From assembly GCF_042665595.1 (NCBI RefSeq), contig NZ_JBHTCT010000010.1, positions 3,176 to 67,175 on the forward strand: DNA of 64,000 bases, written 5' to 3'. Made by a program: the position numbers and the translations under genes. Positions 17,171 to 25,728 of this stretch are shown piece by piece. Each line of letters starts with the position of its first letter. Within the stretch, counting starts at the first letter, position 1. This DNA is from Bhargavaea changchunensis (GTDB lineage: Bacteria > Bacillota > Bacilli > Bacillales_A > Planococcaceae). Below the pieces are notes generated by a model. The model was not told the origin of the DNA. It saw nothing but the letters and a program-made list of their open reading frames with translations, and ran no database searches.

Positions 17171-18715
17171 ATGTCGGAGCAATTTGATCTGTCTTCATTT
17201 GAAAAAAGCATGGTCATCCGGGAGATGACCCATGACGATATCGATTCGATCCTGAGGATGCAGGATGCATGCTTCCCGGGTATGGATCCGTGGGACCGGG
17301 AACATCTTGAAAGCCATTTGAACATTTTCCCGGAAGGCCAGTTTGTGGCAGAGCTCGACGGAGAAATCATCGGCTCCTGCTCGAGCCTCATCATCAACTT
17401 CGATGAATACGACGACCGGCATACATGGGATGACGTGACCGACGAGGGTTACATCACCAATCACAATCCGGACGGCTATAACCTGTACGGAATCGAAGTG
17501 ATGGTCCATCCGGACTACCGGAGGATGCGCGTCGGGCAGCGGCTGTATGAAGCGCGCAAGGACCTGGCACGCACGCTGAACCTGAAATCGATCGTCATCG
17601 GCGGGAGAATCCCGAATTACTATAAATACGAGCATGAAATGACGCCGCGCGAGTATGTCGATGCCGTTTCACGCCATAAAATCTACGATCCGGTGCTGTC
17701 TTTCCAACTGCTGAATGACTTCATGCTCATGCGGGTCAATCCCGACTACCTGCCGGATGACACAGCATCGCGCAAGTACGCGACGCTTATGGAATGGAAC
17801 AATATCGACTACAAACCCCAGTCCAAGCGTCACTTCAAGACCAGTTATCCGGTCCGAATCTGTGTGGTCCAGTACCAGATGCGCCAGATTTCCAGCTTCG
17901 AAGACCTGGCAGGCCAGGTGGAATATTTCGTGGATGTCGCATCGGATGCCTATTCTGACTTTGTCGTATTCCCGGAGATCTTCACGACCCAGCTGATGTC
18001 GTTCCTGGACGAGCCGATCCCGAGCATCGCCGTCCGGAAGATGACCGACTACACTGAGCAGTACATTGAACTTTTCAGCGATCTTGCCGTTCGCTACAAC
18101 GTCAACATCATCGGCGGATCGCACTTCGTGAAGGAAGAAGACGATGAGATCTATAACATTGCTTATCTGTTCCGCCGTGACGGCTCGATTGAGAAGCAAT
18201 ACAAGATCCACATCACGCCAAACGAGCGGAAATGGTGGGGAATTTCGGCAGGCGATGCAGTACGGGTATTTGACACCGACTGCGGAAAGATCGCCATCCA
18301 GATCTGCTACGATATCGAATTTCCCGAACTGGCACGCATCGCGACAGACATGGGCGCGAACATCATCTTCACACCGTTCAACACGGAAGACCGCCAAGGG
18401 TATCTGCGCGTCAGATATTGTGCGCAGGCACGGGCCGTCGAAAACCAGGTATATACGGTCATCTCTGGAACGGTCGGCAACCTGCCGCAGACCGAGAACA
18501 TGGATATCCAGTACGCCCAGTCGGCGATTTTTGCACCCTCCGACTTTGAGTTTGCCCGCGACGGCATCGTCGGCGAGACGAATGCCAATGTCGAGATGGC
18601 GCTGATCGGCGATGTCGACCTTGAAATCCTCCGGCGCCAGCGCCAGGACGGCACGGTCAAACAGCTGAAAGACCGCCGACACGACGTTTACCGTGTCGAG
18701 TACCGGAAAAACTGA
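17171..18715 (+). CDS. yhcX: Fused GNAT acetyltransferase and nitrilase-family amidohydrolase
   Basis: Two-domain protein of 514 aa. Residues about 14-200 form a GNAT fold (VMVHPDYRRMRVGQRLY is the acetyl-CoA loop). Residues about 225-500 form a carbon-nitrogen hydrolase with the full Glu269-Lys345-Cys379 triad (VVFPEIFTT, YKIHITPNERKWW, QICYDIEFPE). Orthologs of this fusion (B. subtilis YhcX) are widespread, but their substrate is not established. The ATG lies behind AAAAGGGGG. A perfect TATAAT at 17134-17139 marks a likely promoter about 30 bp upstream. Single gene with its own terminator. Confidence 0.92.
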   Translation: MSEQFDLSSFEKSMVIREMTHDDIDSILRMQDACFPGMDPWDREHLESHLNIFPEGQFVAELDGEIIGSCSSLIINFDEYDDRHTWDDVTDEGYITNHNPDGYNLYGIEVMVHPDYRRMRVGQRLYEARKDLARTLNLKSIVIGGRIPNYYKYEHEMTPREYVDAVSRHKIYDPVLSFQLLNDFMLMRVNPDYLPDDTASRKYATLMEWNNIDYKPQSKRHFKTSYPVRICVVQYQMRQISSFEDLAGQVEYFVDVASDAYSDFVVFPEIFTTQLMSFLDEPIPSIAVRKMTDYTEQYIELFSDLAVRYNVNIIGGSHFVKEEDDEIYNIAYLFRRDGSIEKQYKIHITPNERKWWGISAGDAVRVFDTDCGKIAIQICYDIEFPELARIATDMGANIIFTPFNTEDRQGYLRVRYCAQARAVENQVYTVISGTVGNLPQTENMDIQYAQSAIFAPSDFEFARDGIVGETNANVEMALIGDVDLEILRRQRQDGTVKQLKDRRHDVYRVEYRKN

Positions 18716-18721
18716 TGAACC

Positions 18722-18749
18722 AAAGAGTCCCGTCCAGGGGCTCTTTTTT
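18722..18749 (+). terminator. Terminator after yhcX
   Basis: Stem AAAGAGTCCC/GGGGCTCTTT followed by T residues. Confidence 0.85.
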
Positions 18750-18849
18750 GATCGAGGCGATTGACCTTCTGAAAAATGGTTATTCTGTATTCAAGCGGGT
18801 AATGATGGAATGAACAGTCAACGCACAGTCCAAGAGGAGGAGTACATCT

Positions 18850-19167
18850 ATGGCAACCAGCAAATGGCTAAAACTCAGCGCGGCAGCATTCCTGTCTGCA
18901 GGCATGCTCGCAGCATGCGGCGGCGGGGATAACGAAGATGACGACATGGACGTAAACGAAGAGGAACCGGTAGAGGAACAAGCACCGGCCGGTGATGGCG
19001 GAACTGATGACGGCGAAGGTACCGATATGAATGACGATACCGAAACCGATACCGAAACGGATACAGACACTGAAGAAGATGATTCGACCAATGACGCCGA
19101 TACCGATGACACGACGGACGATGAAGATATGCTGGACGAGACCGATGAGGAAAACAACAACTCCTGA
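18850..19167 (+). CDS. Acidic low-complexity lipoprotein
   Basis: Secreted lipoprotein precursor of 105 aa. A short signal peptide ends in the lipobox MLAAC with the lipidated Cys23. The mature part is almost only Asp, Glu, Thr, Asn and Gly, including alternating DTETDTET-type repeats encoded by short DNA repeats around 19033-19080. No fold is expected. It could act as a cation-binding or spacer polymer on the membrane surface; that is inference. The ribosome site AAGAGGAGG is strong and a strong terminator follows, so expression is likely. Confidence 0.8.
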   Translation: MATSKWLKLSAAAFLSAGMLAACGGGDNEDDDMDVNEEEPVEEQAPAGDGGTDDGEGTDMNDDTETDTETDTDTEEDDSTNDADTDDTTDDEDMLDETDEENNNS

Positions 19168-19176
19168 TGAAATAGC

Positions 19177-19216
19177 AAAAGGTGATTGGAAGCATCTCCT
19201 TCCAATCACCTTTTTT
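19177..19216. terminator. Strong bidirectional terminator
   Basis: Stem AAAAGGTGATTGGA/TCCAATCACCTTTT extended by AG/CT, with T6, between the lipoprotein and the convergent membrane gene. Confidence 0.9.
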
Positions 19217-19227
19217 ATTTGCGGATA

Positions 19228-19818
19228 TCAACCCCCATTGCGGATATGTTTCCCGCCGTTTGCCGTAACGGCACCGATGATCGGCTGATACCCCTGAAGC
19301 ATCCTGCCTCGTTCAAAATGATAGGTCTTCCCGTCTTTCATCTTGAATTCCAGCGATTCGACGAACAGGGTGCCGCCTTCCTTGGTCAGATTCTCCGTGA
19401 CACTCTCGAAATCTGTCCATTCATACGTCTCGCTCGTCAAAGTGAACGGTCCGTTGATCACAAAGTGATCAGGCGTGTAATAGTAGTAGTCCTTTACGGT
19501 CAGCAAAATGCCTGCAACGCCGACTGCAAATAGGGCAAGTGAAATCGTCCATTTTTTCTTTTTGTCTTCCATTGCGGCAAAAAGGACGAAAACAGCGGCG
19601 AGGGCGAGAAATCCGATGCCTCCCGTGATCAGCGACCAGCCGCTCGTGCCGATCACCTCCGCTTCCCGGGTGATGAAGCCGGTCTTCAGCGGGAGAAGAA
19701 TGGCAGCGGGGCCCAGAAAGGCCATGATGAATAGTATGATCGCGATGGTAAAGGAAATGACCCTGCGCTGATCTACGACGTCATACAAAATAAATCCCCC
19801 TTCTGTTTCTGTAGTCAT
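19228..19818 (-). CDS. Hypothetical membrane protein with C-terminal soluble domain
   Basis: A 196-aa protein not assigned to a family. Three hydrophobic helices (about residues 20-42, 62-84 and 90-110) are followed by an 85-residue soluble tail beginning DYYYYTPDHF. The tail has regular beta-type spacing (FVINGPFTL, TLFVESLEFKM, KTYHFERGR) and could be a small PH- or bPH-like module exposed to the cytosol. The gene is single and ends at the shared terminator. No catalytic motif is seen. Confidence 0.7.
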   Translation of the reverse strand: MTTETEGGFILYDVVDQRRVISFTIAIILFIMAFLGPAAILLPLKTGFITREAEVIGTSGWSLITGGIGFLALAAVFVLFAAMEDKKKKWTISLALFAVGVAGILLTVKDYYYYTPDHFVINGPFTLTSETYEWTDFESVTENLTKEGGTLFVESLEFKMKDGKTYHFERGRMLQGYQPIIGAVTANGGKHIRNGG

Positions 19819-20000
19819 GCCAGATGCTCACCCAACATGCGCTTTCATGGGATGAGCAATTCCGAATGTTTCCAACCTTAATACGACTATGCTCAGAAAA
19901 GGTTTCAAATACCTTGCAGAAAAGCCATATGTGTTCAGTTCATAAACATTAATTGGCGATGGACATACATAGTATAGAAGACGAAAAGGGGGCGGTCGTC

Positions 20001-20090
20001 TTGTCAATTAGGAGGTTTTGTCTGTATGGCGTGGTGGTTTTGGCCGGATTGCTGATTGGGATTGCCGTGACGTTTCTCATGTCTTCGTAA
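20001..20090 (+). CDS. Possible 29-aa single-span membrane peptide
   Basis: A TTG start behind AAAAGGGGG (spacing about eight) opens a frame MSIRRFCLYGVVVLAGLLIG... that ends TFLMSS. A basic N-terminus precedes one strongly hydrophobic helix, as in many bacterial small membrane peptides. It is the only coding signal I see in the 390-bp gap between 19819 and 20208. Use of TTG and lack of known homology keep this tentative. Confidence 0.4.
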   Translation: MSIRRFCLYGVVVLAGLLIGIAVTFLMSS

Positions 20091-20188
20091 GCTGGAGACT
20101 GGCCAATACCTATGAACTTGTGAACAGCAGGTCTGCTATTGGTCGTCATGCCATTGCTATTGTCTTCAACTTATCTATAGCATAATCA

Positions 20189-20217
20189 AAGCCATGAACC
20201 CTTGGGGCTCATGGCTT
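20189..20217. terminator. Hairpin overlapping the CDF gene stop
   Basis: AAGCCATGA/TCATGGCTT extended by CCC/GGG. The T run is weak on both sides. It covers the stop codon of the minus-strand gene. Confidence 0.6.
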
Positions 20218-21087
20218 ATTTGGAAATTCCGGCTCGATATGGACGAGCACGGTGGAGAGCGGCTTCACTTTCTGCATCCGCCGCTCGATCTGTTCGGTGA
20301 TGCGGTGGCTCTCAATGACGTTCAGTGAAGGATCGACAGTGACTGTCAGATCGATGAAGATCATATTGCCGTGCATCCGCCCCTTAAAGTCTTTTAACCG
20401 GATAACCCCGGGGACGGAAGCGGCCAGATGGGCGAGCGCTTCTCCTTCTTCTTCGTCGAATCCATCCGTGAGCGTGTAGACGGCTTCCTTGAAGATCGAG
20501 GCTGCGGCAAGCAAAATAAGAAGCGCAATAATGAGGGCGGTGATCGTATCGATCACCGGTAAGCCGAATATGGCGCCGGCGATACCTGCGGCTGCACCCA
20601 GGCTGACGAGGGCATCGGAGCGGTTATCGAGTGCGGCCGCCCGGAGTGCGGAACTTCCGATCCTTTTGGCCAGCCGGAGATTGTACCGATAGACGGCATA
20701 CATGATGAGCCCGCTTGCCAGCGCGATGAATCCGGTAAATGCGGAAGGTGTCTGTGCTTCCTCGCTATAGATGGAGCCGATGGCATCCGTCAGCACCTCC
20801 AGCCCGACGGCCGCCATGATAAAGGAGGCAATAAGTGAAGCGATCGTCTCGGCACGGAGATGGCCGTAGCGGTGATTGTCATCCGGCGGCTTCTGGGAGA
20901 TACGAAGTCCGATCAGTACTGCTACAGAGGCAATCACATCGGTCGTATTGTTCAGTGCATCCGCTTTTAGCGCCTCGGACGTTCCGGCGACACCGGCGAT
21001 AAACTTGACGGTGCTCAGCACAAGGTAACTGATGATGCTCACCCAGGCCCCTCGTTCTCCCTGTTTAAGATTTGAATAAAGGTCCAT
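20209..21087 (-). CDS. Cation diffusion facilitator (probable Mn/Zn/Fe exporter)
   Basis: CDF-family efflux protein of 292 aa with six membrane helices and a cytosolic C-terminal metal-binding domain (from about residue 205). Metal ligands are visible as ADALNNTTD (residues 42-50) and ALDNRSD in helix 5. A DALNN..D first site is common in the Firmicutes manganese exporters MneP/MneS, so Mn(II) export is the best inference, with zinc or iron possible. The start is at MDLYSNLKQ behind GGAGGTGGGG. No metalloregulator is adjacent. Confidence 0.88.
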   Translation of the reverse strand: MDLYSNLKQGERGAWVSIISYLVLSTVKFIAGVAGTSEALKADALNNTTDVIASVAVLIGLRISQKPPDDNHRYGHLRAETIASLIASFIMAAVGLEVLTDAIGSIYSEEAQTPSAFTGFIALASGLIMYAVYRYNLRLAKRIGSSALRAAALDNRSDALVSLGAAAGIAGAIFGLPVIDTITALIIALLILLAAASIFKEAVYTLTDGFDEEEGEALAHLAASVPGVIRLKDFKGRMHGNMIFIDLTVTVDPSLNVIESHRITEQIERRMQKVKPLSTVLVHIEPEFPNKP

Positions 21088-21173
21088 GTCCCCACCTCCG
21101 GATTGTTCAGTATACCCCAATTTTTCGTCGGATGTTTTCCCGCCGGAAACTTCAAATGGCATTCACTCGGGGA

Positions 21174-21206
21174 CAAATAAAAACCCCCGGAAGCCGAGCT
21201 TCCGGG
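21174..21206 (-). terminator. Terminator after the CNNM/CorC gene
   Basis: CCCGGAAGC/GCTTCCGGG stem followed, on the minus strand, by a T-rich run. Confidence 0.85.
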
Positions 21207-21212
21207 AGCGGA

Positions 21213-22559
21213 TCAGGACTCCGCAGCAGCGGCATCTTCGGCCGCCAGCGGTTCAGGTTCGCTTTTAACTTTTTGTACTTCGATGTACAGGATATGGTGT
21301 CCTTCCATGTCTTTGACAAGGAACTCATAGCCCTGCTCGTGGATTTTTTCACCTTTGACGATATCGAATCGCTTGGCCATGAACCAGCCGCCGATCGTAT
21401 CGATATCCTCTTCATCTATATGGATGCCCAGAATGTCGTTCACGTCCTCGATGAGCATCTTCGCGTCGAAGATATAATGGCCTTCGCCGATCGCCTGGAC
21501 ATCCGGCACTTCATTGACATCAAACTCATCCTGGATGTCTCCGACAATCTCTTCAAGAATATCTTCGATGGTGACGAGACCGCTCGTTCCGCCGTATTCA
21601 TCCATAAGCACGGCCATATGGATCCGCTCGCGCTGGATTTTCAGGAGCAGCTCGCTGATCGGAATCGATTCGATCACTCGGATGATCGGCTGGAGGAAGT
21701 CCGTTACAGGACGGTCGCCGGCTGCCGGGTCTTTGATGTAGGCGGTCAGGAGATTCTTCATGTTGATCAGCCCGATGATATGGTCCTTGTCACCGTCTGT
21801 CACCGGGTAGCGTGTATATTGCTCGACGCCCATGACGTCCAGCACTTCACGGAGCGTCATGTCCTGTTCGACAGTCATCATCTCGGTCCGCGGAGCCATG
21901 ATTTCACGGGCAATCCGGTCATCAAACTCGAAGATCTTGTTTACATATTTATATTCGGACTGGTTGATTTCTCCGCTTTTCAGACTGTCTGAGAGAATCA
22001 TCCGCAATTCTTCCTCGGAGTGTGCTTCCTCGGACTCCGACATCGGCTTGAACCCGAACAGGCGGATCAGCCACTGCGCCGTGCCGTTCATCGTATGGAT
22101 AAACGGATACATGAGCCGGTAGAAAGCAACGAGAGGGCCGGAAAAGTTCAGGGTGATCGCTTCCGCCTTCTGGATGGCAATCGACTTCGGTGCAAGTTCC
22201 CCGACAACTACATGAAGGAACGTCACCACCGAAAATGCGATGATAAACGAAAGCAGCGAGGAGACGTTGCCCTCGATGTTGAAGCGCTCGAAAAGGGGAT
22301 GGAGCAGACGTTCGACGGTCGGTTCCCCGAGCCAACCCAGACCGAGGGCAGTGATCGTAATACCGAGCTGGCACGCGGAAAGGTATTCATCCAGATTGGA
22401 AATGACTTTCTTCGCCCGGATGGCTTTCCGGTTCCCTTCGGCGATCAGCTGGTCGATCCGGGTCGTCCTGACTTTCACGATTGCGAATTCACTCGCGACA
22501 AAAAACGCGGTGAATGCGATTAAGGCAGCAAATGCTGCCAATCGTATGGCAATGTCCAA
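21213..22559 (-). CDS. CNNM/CorC-type membrane protein (DUF21-CBS-CorC)
   Basis: 448-aa protein of the former hemolysin-C group, related to bacterial magnesium efflux proteins such as MpfA/YhdP. Domain order: DUF21 membrane domain (residues about 1-190, with ITALGLGWLGEP), two CBS domains (about 215-345; EIMAPRTEM, VEQYTRYPVTDGD and DEYGGTSGLVTIEDILEEI) and a C-terminal CorC/HlyC domain ending in an Ala/Glu tail. CBS domains usually sense Mg-ATP. Single gene with its own terminator. Magnesium export is inferred from the family. Confidence 0.9.
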   Translation of the reverse strand: MDIAIRLAAFAALIAFTAFFVASEFAIVKVRTTRIDQLIAEGNRKAIRAKKVISNLDEYLSACQLGITITALGLGWLGEPTVERLLHPLFERFNIEGNVSSLLSFIIAFSVVTFLHVVVGELAPKSIAIQKAEAITLNFSGPLVAFYRLMYPFIHTMNGTAQWLIRLFGFKPMSESEEAHSEEELRMILSDSLKSGEINQSEYKYVNKIFEFDDRIAREIMAPRTEMMTVEQDMTLREVLDVMGVEQYTRYPVTDGDKDHIIGLINMKNLLTAYIKDPAAGDRPVTDFLQPIIRVIESIPISELLLKIQRERIHMAVLMDEYGGTSGLVTIEDILEEIVGDIQDEFDVNEVPDVQAIGEGHYIFDAKMLIEDVNDILGIHIDEEDIDTIGGWFMAKRFDIVKGEKIHEQGYEFLVKDMEGHHILYIEVQKVKSEPEPLAAEDAAAAES

Positions 22560-22755
22560 ACAATTCCTTTGTCCATGACCCGAATGAGGGGGAGGACAAA
22601 GTGTACACCTCCTGTGAATGTAAAAAATAGTGAGTTACTTTCAATGATAAATCTGCATTGCCAAAAAGACAATAAAAAAATCCTGTAAGCCGCCGTAAAT
22701 TCGTCTATTTTGTGCAGGCGTGAGATAATGGGGGAAATCAAAAGTTGGAGTTGGA

Positions 22756-23952
22756 ATGATGAAAACGAACAGTGTAAAAGTTGATTCAAAAACAGCGGAG
22801 GCCATCCGGGCGGGTCAGCCGGTTATTCCAAAGGATGCTGTACGGAACCCTTCTTTATTCGGAGCTGAAGGAACATTATTGCGTTTGGCGGATCCTTCCG
22901 GAAATTATTTGGCGACAGGCTACCATGGCCTGCAGAACAAAGGCGCGGGCTGGGTGCTTTCGCGGGATGAGCGGGAAACCATCGACAAGGCATTTTTCTC
23001 ACGGAAGATCCGGGAGGCTGCGGACCGCCGGAAACCGTTTTTCGAAGACCCGGACACTACGGCATTCCGTGTGTTCAACGGGGAGGGTGACGGCATCGGC
23101 GGGATGACAATCGACCATTATGACGGTCATTGGATGATCAGCTGGTACAGCGAGGGCATCTATTCGATGCGGCAATTTGTCTACGACTCCCTGAAAGAGA
23201 TGCCGGAAGTCCTCTCCGTCTACGAGAAAAAACGATTTGACCTGAAAGGCAAATATATGGAACAGGACGATTTTGTATCGGGAGATCAGCCGGATTTCCC
23301 TCTGATCGTAAAGGAAAACGGCATGAACTTTGCTGTTGATCTGAATGACGGCGCGATGACAGGGATTTTCCTGGACCAGCGGGATGTCCGGAAGGCGATT
23401 CGTGATGAATATGCGGATGGCCGGCGGGTTCTCAATACATTTTCCTATACTGGGGCATTCTCGGTCGCTGCCGCCTTGGGAGGCGCCGCAGGAACGGTGA
23501 GTGTCGACCTAGCAAAGCGGAGCCTTCCGAAGACAATTGAGCAATTCGCCGTCAACGGCATCGATTACGAAGCACAGGACATCGTTGTGATGGATGTTTT
23601 CGATTATTTCCGGTATGCCGGACGGAAAGGGCTTGAGTTCGACCTGGTCGTCCTGGATCCGCCGAGCTTTGCCAGATCCAAAAAACGCACGTTCAGCGCG
23701 GCAAAAGACTATGCACGGCTTCTGGAAGACGTATTGGCGGTAACGGCCAAAGGAGGCATCGTGGTCGCCTCGACAAATCATGCGGGCTTCGGAATGAAGA
23801 AATTCAAGACCTTCATTGACAAGGCGTTCAGGTCATCCGGGAGAAAGTACCGGATCCTTAAGGAGTACCGTCTGCCGGAAGATTTCCGCACACCGCGGAA
23901 TTCACCGGAATCCGATTATCTGAAGGTCGCTGTGATCAAAGCGGACAGCTGA
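22756..23952 (+). CDS. Class I rRNA large-subunit methyltransferase (RlmI/RlmK-like)
   Basis: SAM-dependent RNA methyltransferase of 398 aa. An N-terminal PUA domain (residues about 1-75) leads to a Rossmann-fold core with VLNTFSYTGAFSVAAALGGA as SAM loop, the DPPSFARSK catalytic motif and STNHAGFG near the end. DPP(S)F is the active-site signature of m5C/m2G 23S rRNA enzymes. B. subtilis YwbD is the likely counterpart. Two adjacent ATGs compete for the start behind AGTTGGAG. The exact modified base is not assignable. Confidence 0.88.
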   Translation: MMKTNSVKVDSKTAEAIRAGQPVIPKDAVRNPSLFGAEGTLLRLADPSGNYLATGYHGLQNKGAGWVLSRDERETIDKAFFSRKIREAADRRKPFFEDPDTTAFRVFNGEGDGIGGMTIDHYDGHWMISWYSEGIYSMRQFVYDSLKEMPEVLSVYEKKRFDLKGKYMEQDDFVSGDQPDFPLIVKENGMNFAVDLNDGAMTGIFLDQRDVRKAIRDEYADGRRVLNTFSYTGAFSVAAALGGAAGTVSVDLAKRSLPKTIEQFAVNGIDYEAQDIVVMDVFDYFRYAGRKGLEFDLVVLDPPSFARSKKRTFSAAKDYARLLEDVLAVTAKGGIVVASTNHAGFGMKKFKTFIDKAFRSSGRKYRILKEYRLPEDFRTPRNSPESDYLKVAVIKADS

Positions 23953-24047
23953 ACGGCAATTGTTTATTAAAACTTTGTAAAGTGCTCCATCTTCCGGGCT
24001 GACTCCTTTAGAATGGGGATGGAGATTTTTTTGGAAGGAGTTTTTTC

Positions 24048-25241
24048 ATGGAAAAGAAGGAAAGAGGGTGGTATGGCGAAATCCTGTCGGCGTCGCTTAA
24101 GCTCGGCCTGACGTCGTTCGGGGGGCCTGCCGCCCATCTCGGTTATTTCAGGGATGAATACGTCAAAAAACGGCAATGGCTTGATGACCGGGCCTACGCT
24201 GATCTGGTGGCGCTATGCCAGTTTCTTCCGGGACCTGCCAGTTCACAGGTCGGCATCGGAGTCGGCCTGATCCGCGGCGGCATCGGAGGGGCGATGCTGT
24301 CGTGGTTCGGTTTCACGATGCCGTCTGTCATCATTCTCATGCTGTTTGCATATCTTGTTGCTGGTGATGTGCCGTTCGACACCGGATGGATCCGCGGCCT
24401 GAAGATTGTCGCGGTCGCGATTATTCTCCACGCACTGATCGGAATGGGCAAAAATCTGACACCGGACATTCCGAGAATGGCGCTTGCCGCGCTTGCTGCG
24501 GCCGGCGTCCTTCTCGTGCCGACTGCCTGGGGCCAGATCGGCATCATCGTCCTGGCCGGTCTCATCGGTTATATCCTATATCGGAACCGCAATGAAGGGA
24601 ACGGCGGTGAAGAAGCGGCCATCCCGATGCCGATCGGGAAAAAGGCCGGTGCGGTGGCATGGGGGCTGTTCTTCGCCCTGCTTGCGCTATTGCCTCTGCT
24701 ACGGCAGACCACTGATCATATTCTCGTATCGATCACCGATATCTTCTACCGTGTCGGCTCGATCGTCTTCGGAGGCGGCCACGTTGTCCTTCCGATGCTT
24801 GAGCGGGAAGTGGTGCCGCAAGGATACATGGACGCGGAGACATTCATTGCGGGCTACGGTGCCGCTCAGGCCGTGCCGGGACCGCTCTTCACCCTGGCGG
24901 CATACATAGGGATGATCATGGACAGCGTGCCGGGCGCGCTCATCGCGGTTGTCGCGATGTTCCTGCCGTCGTTCCTCCTCGTCGTCGGAACATTGCCGTT
25001 CTGGTCGGTACTCCGCCGGAAAACCTGGCTTAGGGCCGCGCTGGTCGGCGTCAATGCCGCGGTCGTCGGGATTCTCGCGGCTGCATTGATCAACCCGGTC
25101 ATCCCGAGTTCGATCTTTTCGGTATGGGATGTAGCAGTGGCTGCGCTCTGTTTCTGGCTGCTCCAGTTCAGGAAGTCACCCCCGTGGGTCGTTGTGGCGG
25201 TGGCAGGCGTGCTCGGTGCACTGCTCCATGTATTCCTGTAA
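24048..25241 (+). CDS. chrA: Chromate transporter ChrA family, two-domain form
   Basis: Membrane protein of 397 aa with two fused CHR domains. The N-half signature is GLTSFGGPAAHLGYFRDEY with QFLPGPASSQVGIGVG. The C-half repeats it as GSIVFGGGHVVLPMLEREV and AAQAVPGPLFTLAAYIG. Family members export chromate using the membrane potential; in many soil bacteria the true role may be general oxyanion balance. A clear ribosome site (TTGGAAGGAG) precedes the ATG. No chrB-like regulator is adjacent. Confidence 0.92.
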   Translation: MEKKERGWYGEILSASLKLGLTSFGGPAAHLGYFRDEYVKKRQWLDDRAYADLVALCQFLPGPASSQVGIGVGLIRGGIGGAMLSWFGFTMPSVIILMLFAYLVAGDVPFDTGWIRGLKIVAVAIILHALIGMGKNLTPDIPRMALAALAAAGVLLVPTAWGQIGIIVLAGLIGYILYRNRNEGNGGEEAAIPMPIGKKAGAVAWGLFFALLALLPLLRQTTDHILVSITDIFYRVGSIVFGGGHVVLPMLEREVVPQGYMDAETFIAGYGAAQAVPGPLFTLAAYIGMIMDSVPGALIAVVAMFLPSFLLVVGTLPFWSVLRRKTWLRAALVGVNAAVVGILAAALINPVIPSSIFSVWDVAVAALCFWLLQFRKSPPWVVVAVAGVLGALLHVFL

Positions 25242-25406
25242 GGCCGTATCCACAAATAATGAATCAGGTATATCTGCGGCCATTCTCGGAGATGATGAAT
25301 AAGTCAAGTGCCAATTTAGAAATTTCTCTGAAAACGGTTGACACGGACTGATCCGCAAGGGTAGTCTGTTAAGGAAAACAAAACCAACGGAAGGGAGGTA
25401 TGGACG

Positions 25407-25481
25407 ATGTACAACATGATCATTCAACTCGGACTCGACAACAATTGCATATCGCCATGCCTGCCCGCACTGCGGCCGTAA
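25407..25481 (+). CDS. Leader peptide upstream of bmrCD (24 aa)
   Basis: Micro-ORF beginning MYNMIIQLGLDNN and ending LPALRP. GGAAGGGAGG lies eight bases before the ATG. Its stop codon falls in the loop of a hairpin (25468-25497), and a perfect terminator follows 24 bp later. This is the arrangement described for bmrB, the attenuator peptide of bmrCD in B. subtilis (established for that species). An overlapping frame from the ATG at 25400 codes 51 residues, but that ATG touches the ribosome site. Sequence similarity to BmrB was not checked. Confidence 0.6.
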   Translation: MYNMIIQLGLDNNCISPCLPALRP

Positions 25482-25497
25482 TTTCGCGGCACCAGTG
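25468..25497 (+). promoter_or_regulatory. Hairpin enclosing the leader-peptide stop codon
   Basis: CACTG (25468-25472) pairs with CAGTG (25493-25497), and GCCG (25475-25478) with CGGC (25487-25490). The TAA stop of the leader sits in the loop. A ribosome paused near the leader end would melt it. Confidence 0.55.
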
Positions 25498-25504
25498 TCG
25501 ATAC

Positions 25505-25535
25505 AAGGGTCCGGCATGCCTGCCGGACCCTTTTT
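25505..25535 (+). terminator. Attenuator terminator 1 of the bmrCD leader
   Basis: A perfect 12-bp stem, AAGGGTCCGGCA/TGCCGGACCCTT, followed by TTT, lies between leader ORF and transporter genes. CATGCCTGCC occurs both in the leader ORF (near 25456) and in this stem, offering alternative pairing. Confidence 0.8.
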
Positions 25536-25542
25536 CATTGAG

Positions 25543-25572
25543 CGCGCCTCCATGATTCGGGGGCGCGTTTTT
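25543..25572 (+). terminator. Attenuator terminator 2 of the bmrCD leader
   Basis: Nine-bp GC stem (CGCGCCTCC with GGGGGCGCG, one G-T pair) followed by T5, only eight bases after terminator 1. Confidence 0.75.
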
Positions 25573-25637
25573 ATGCCTTTTTCAGGTATCACCGCGCAAA
25601 TGCGTGCTGAATACAAAACAAAAACCGGAGAGGAGAA

Positions 25638-25700
25638 ATGGTGATGTGCATCACAAAAGAACGGAAAATTCTCGTCAAGGAATCTAAAGAAGGCGGGTAG
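25638..25700 (+). CDS. Second micro-ORF in the bmrCD leader (20 aa)
   Basis: Starts MVMCITKERKILVKESK and ends GG. A good ribosome site (GGAGAGGAGAA) precedes the ATG. The TAG stop lies in the loop between GGCGGG (25692-25697) and CCCGCC (25703-25708), and the bmrC ribosome site follows within ten bases. It may couple translation of bmrC to this peptide. No homology is recognised. Confidence 0.55.
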   Translation: MVMCITKERKILVKESKEGG

Positions 25701-25728
25701 TCCCCGCCATGGAGAGAAGGGATAACCA

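Noticed and set aside
17669..18682. 337-aa open frame antisense to yhcX
   Set aside because: Shadow frame; the plus strand has full catalytic triad and GNAT motifs.
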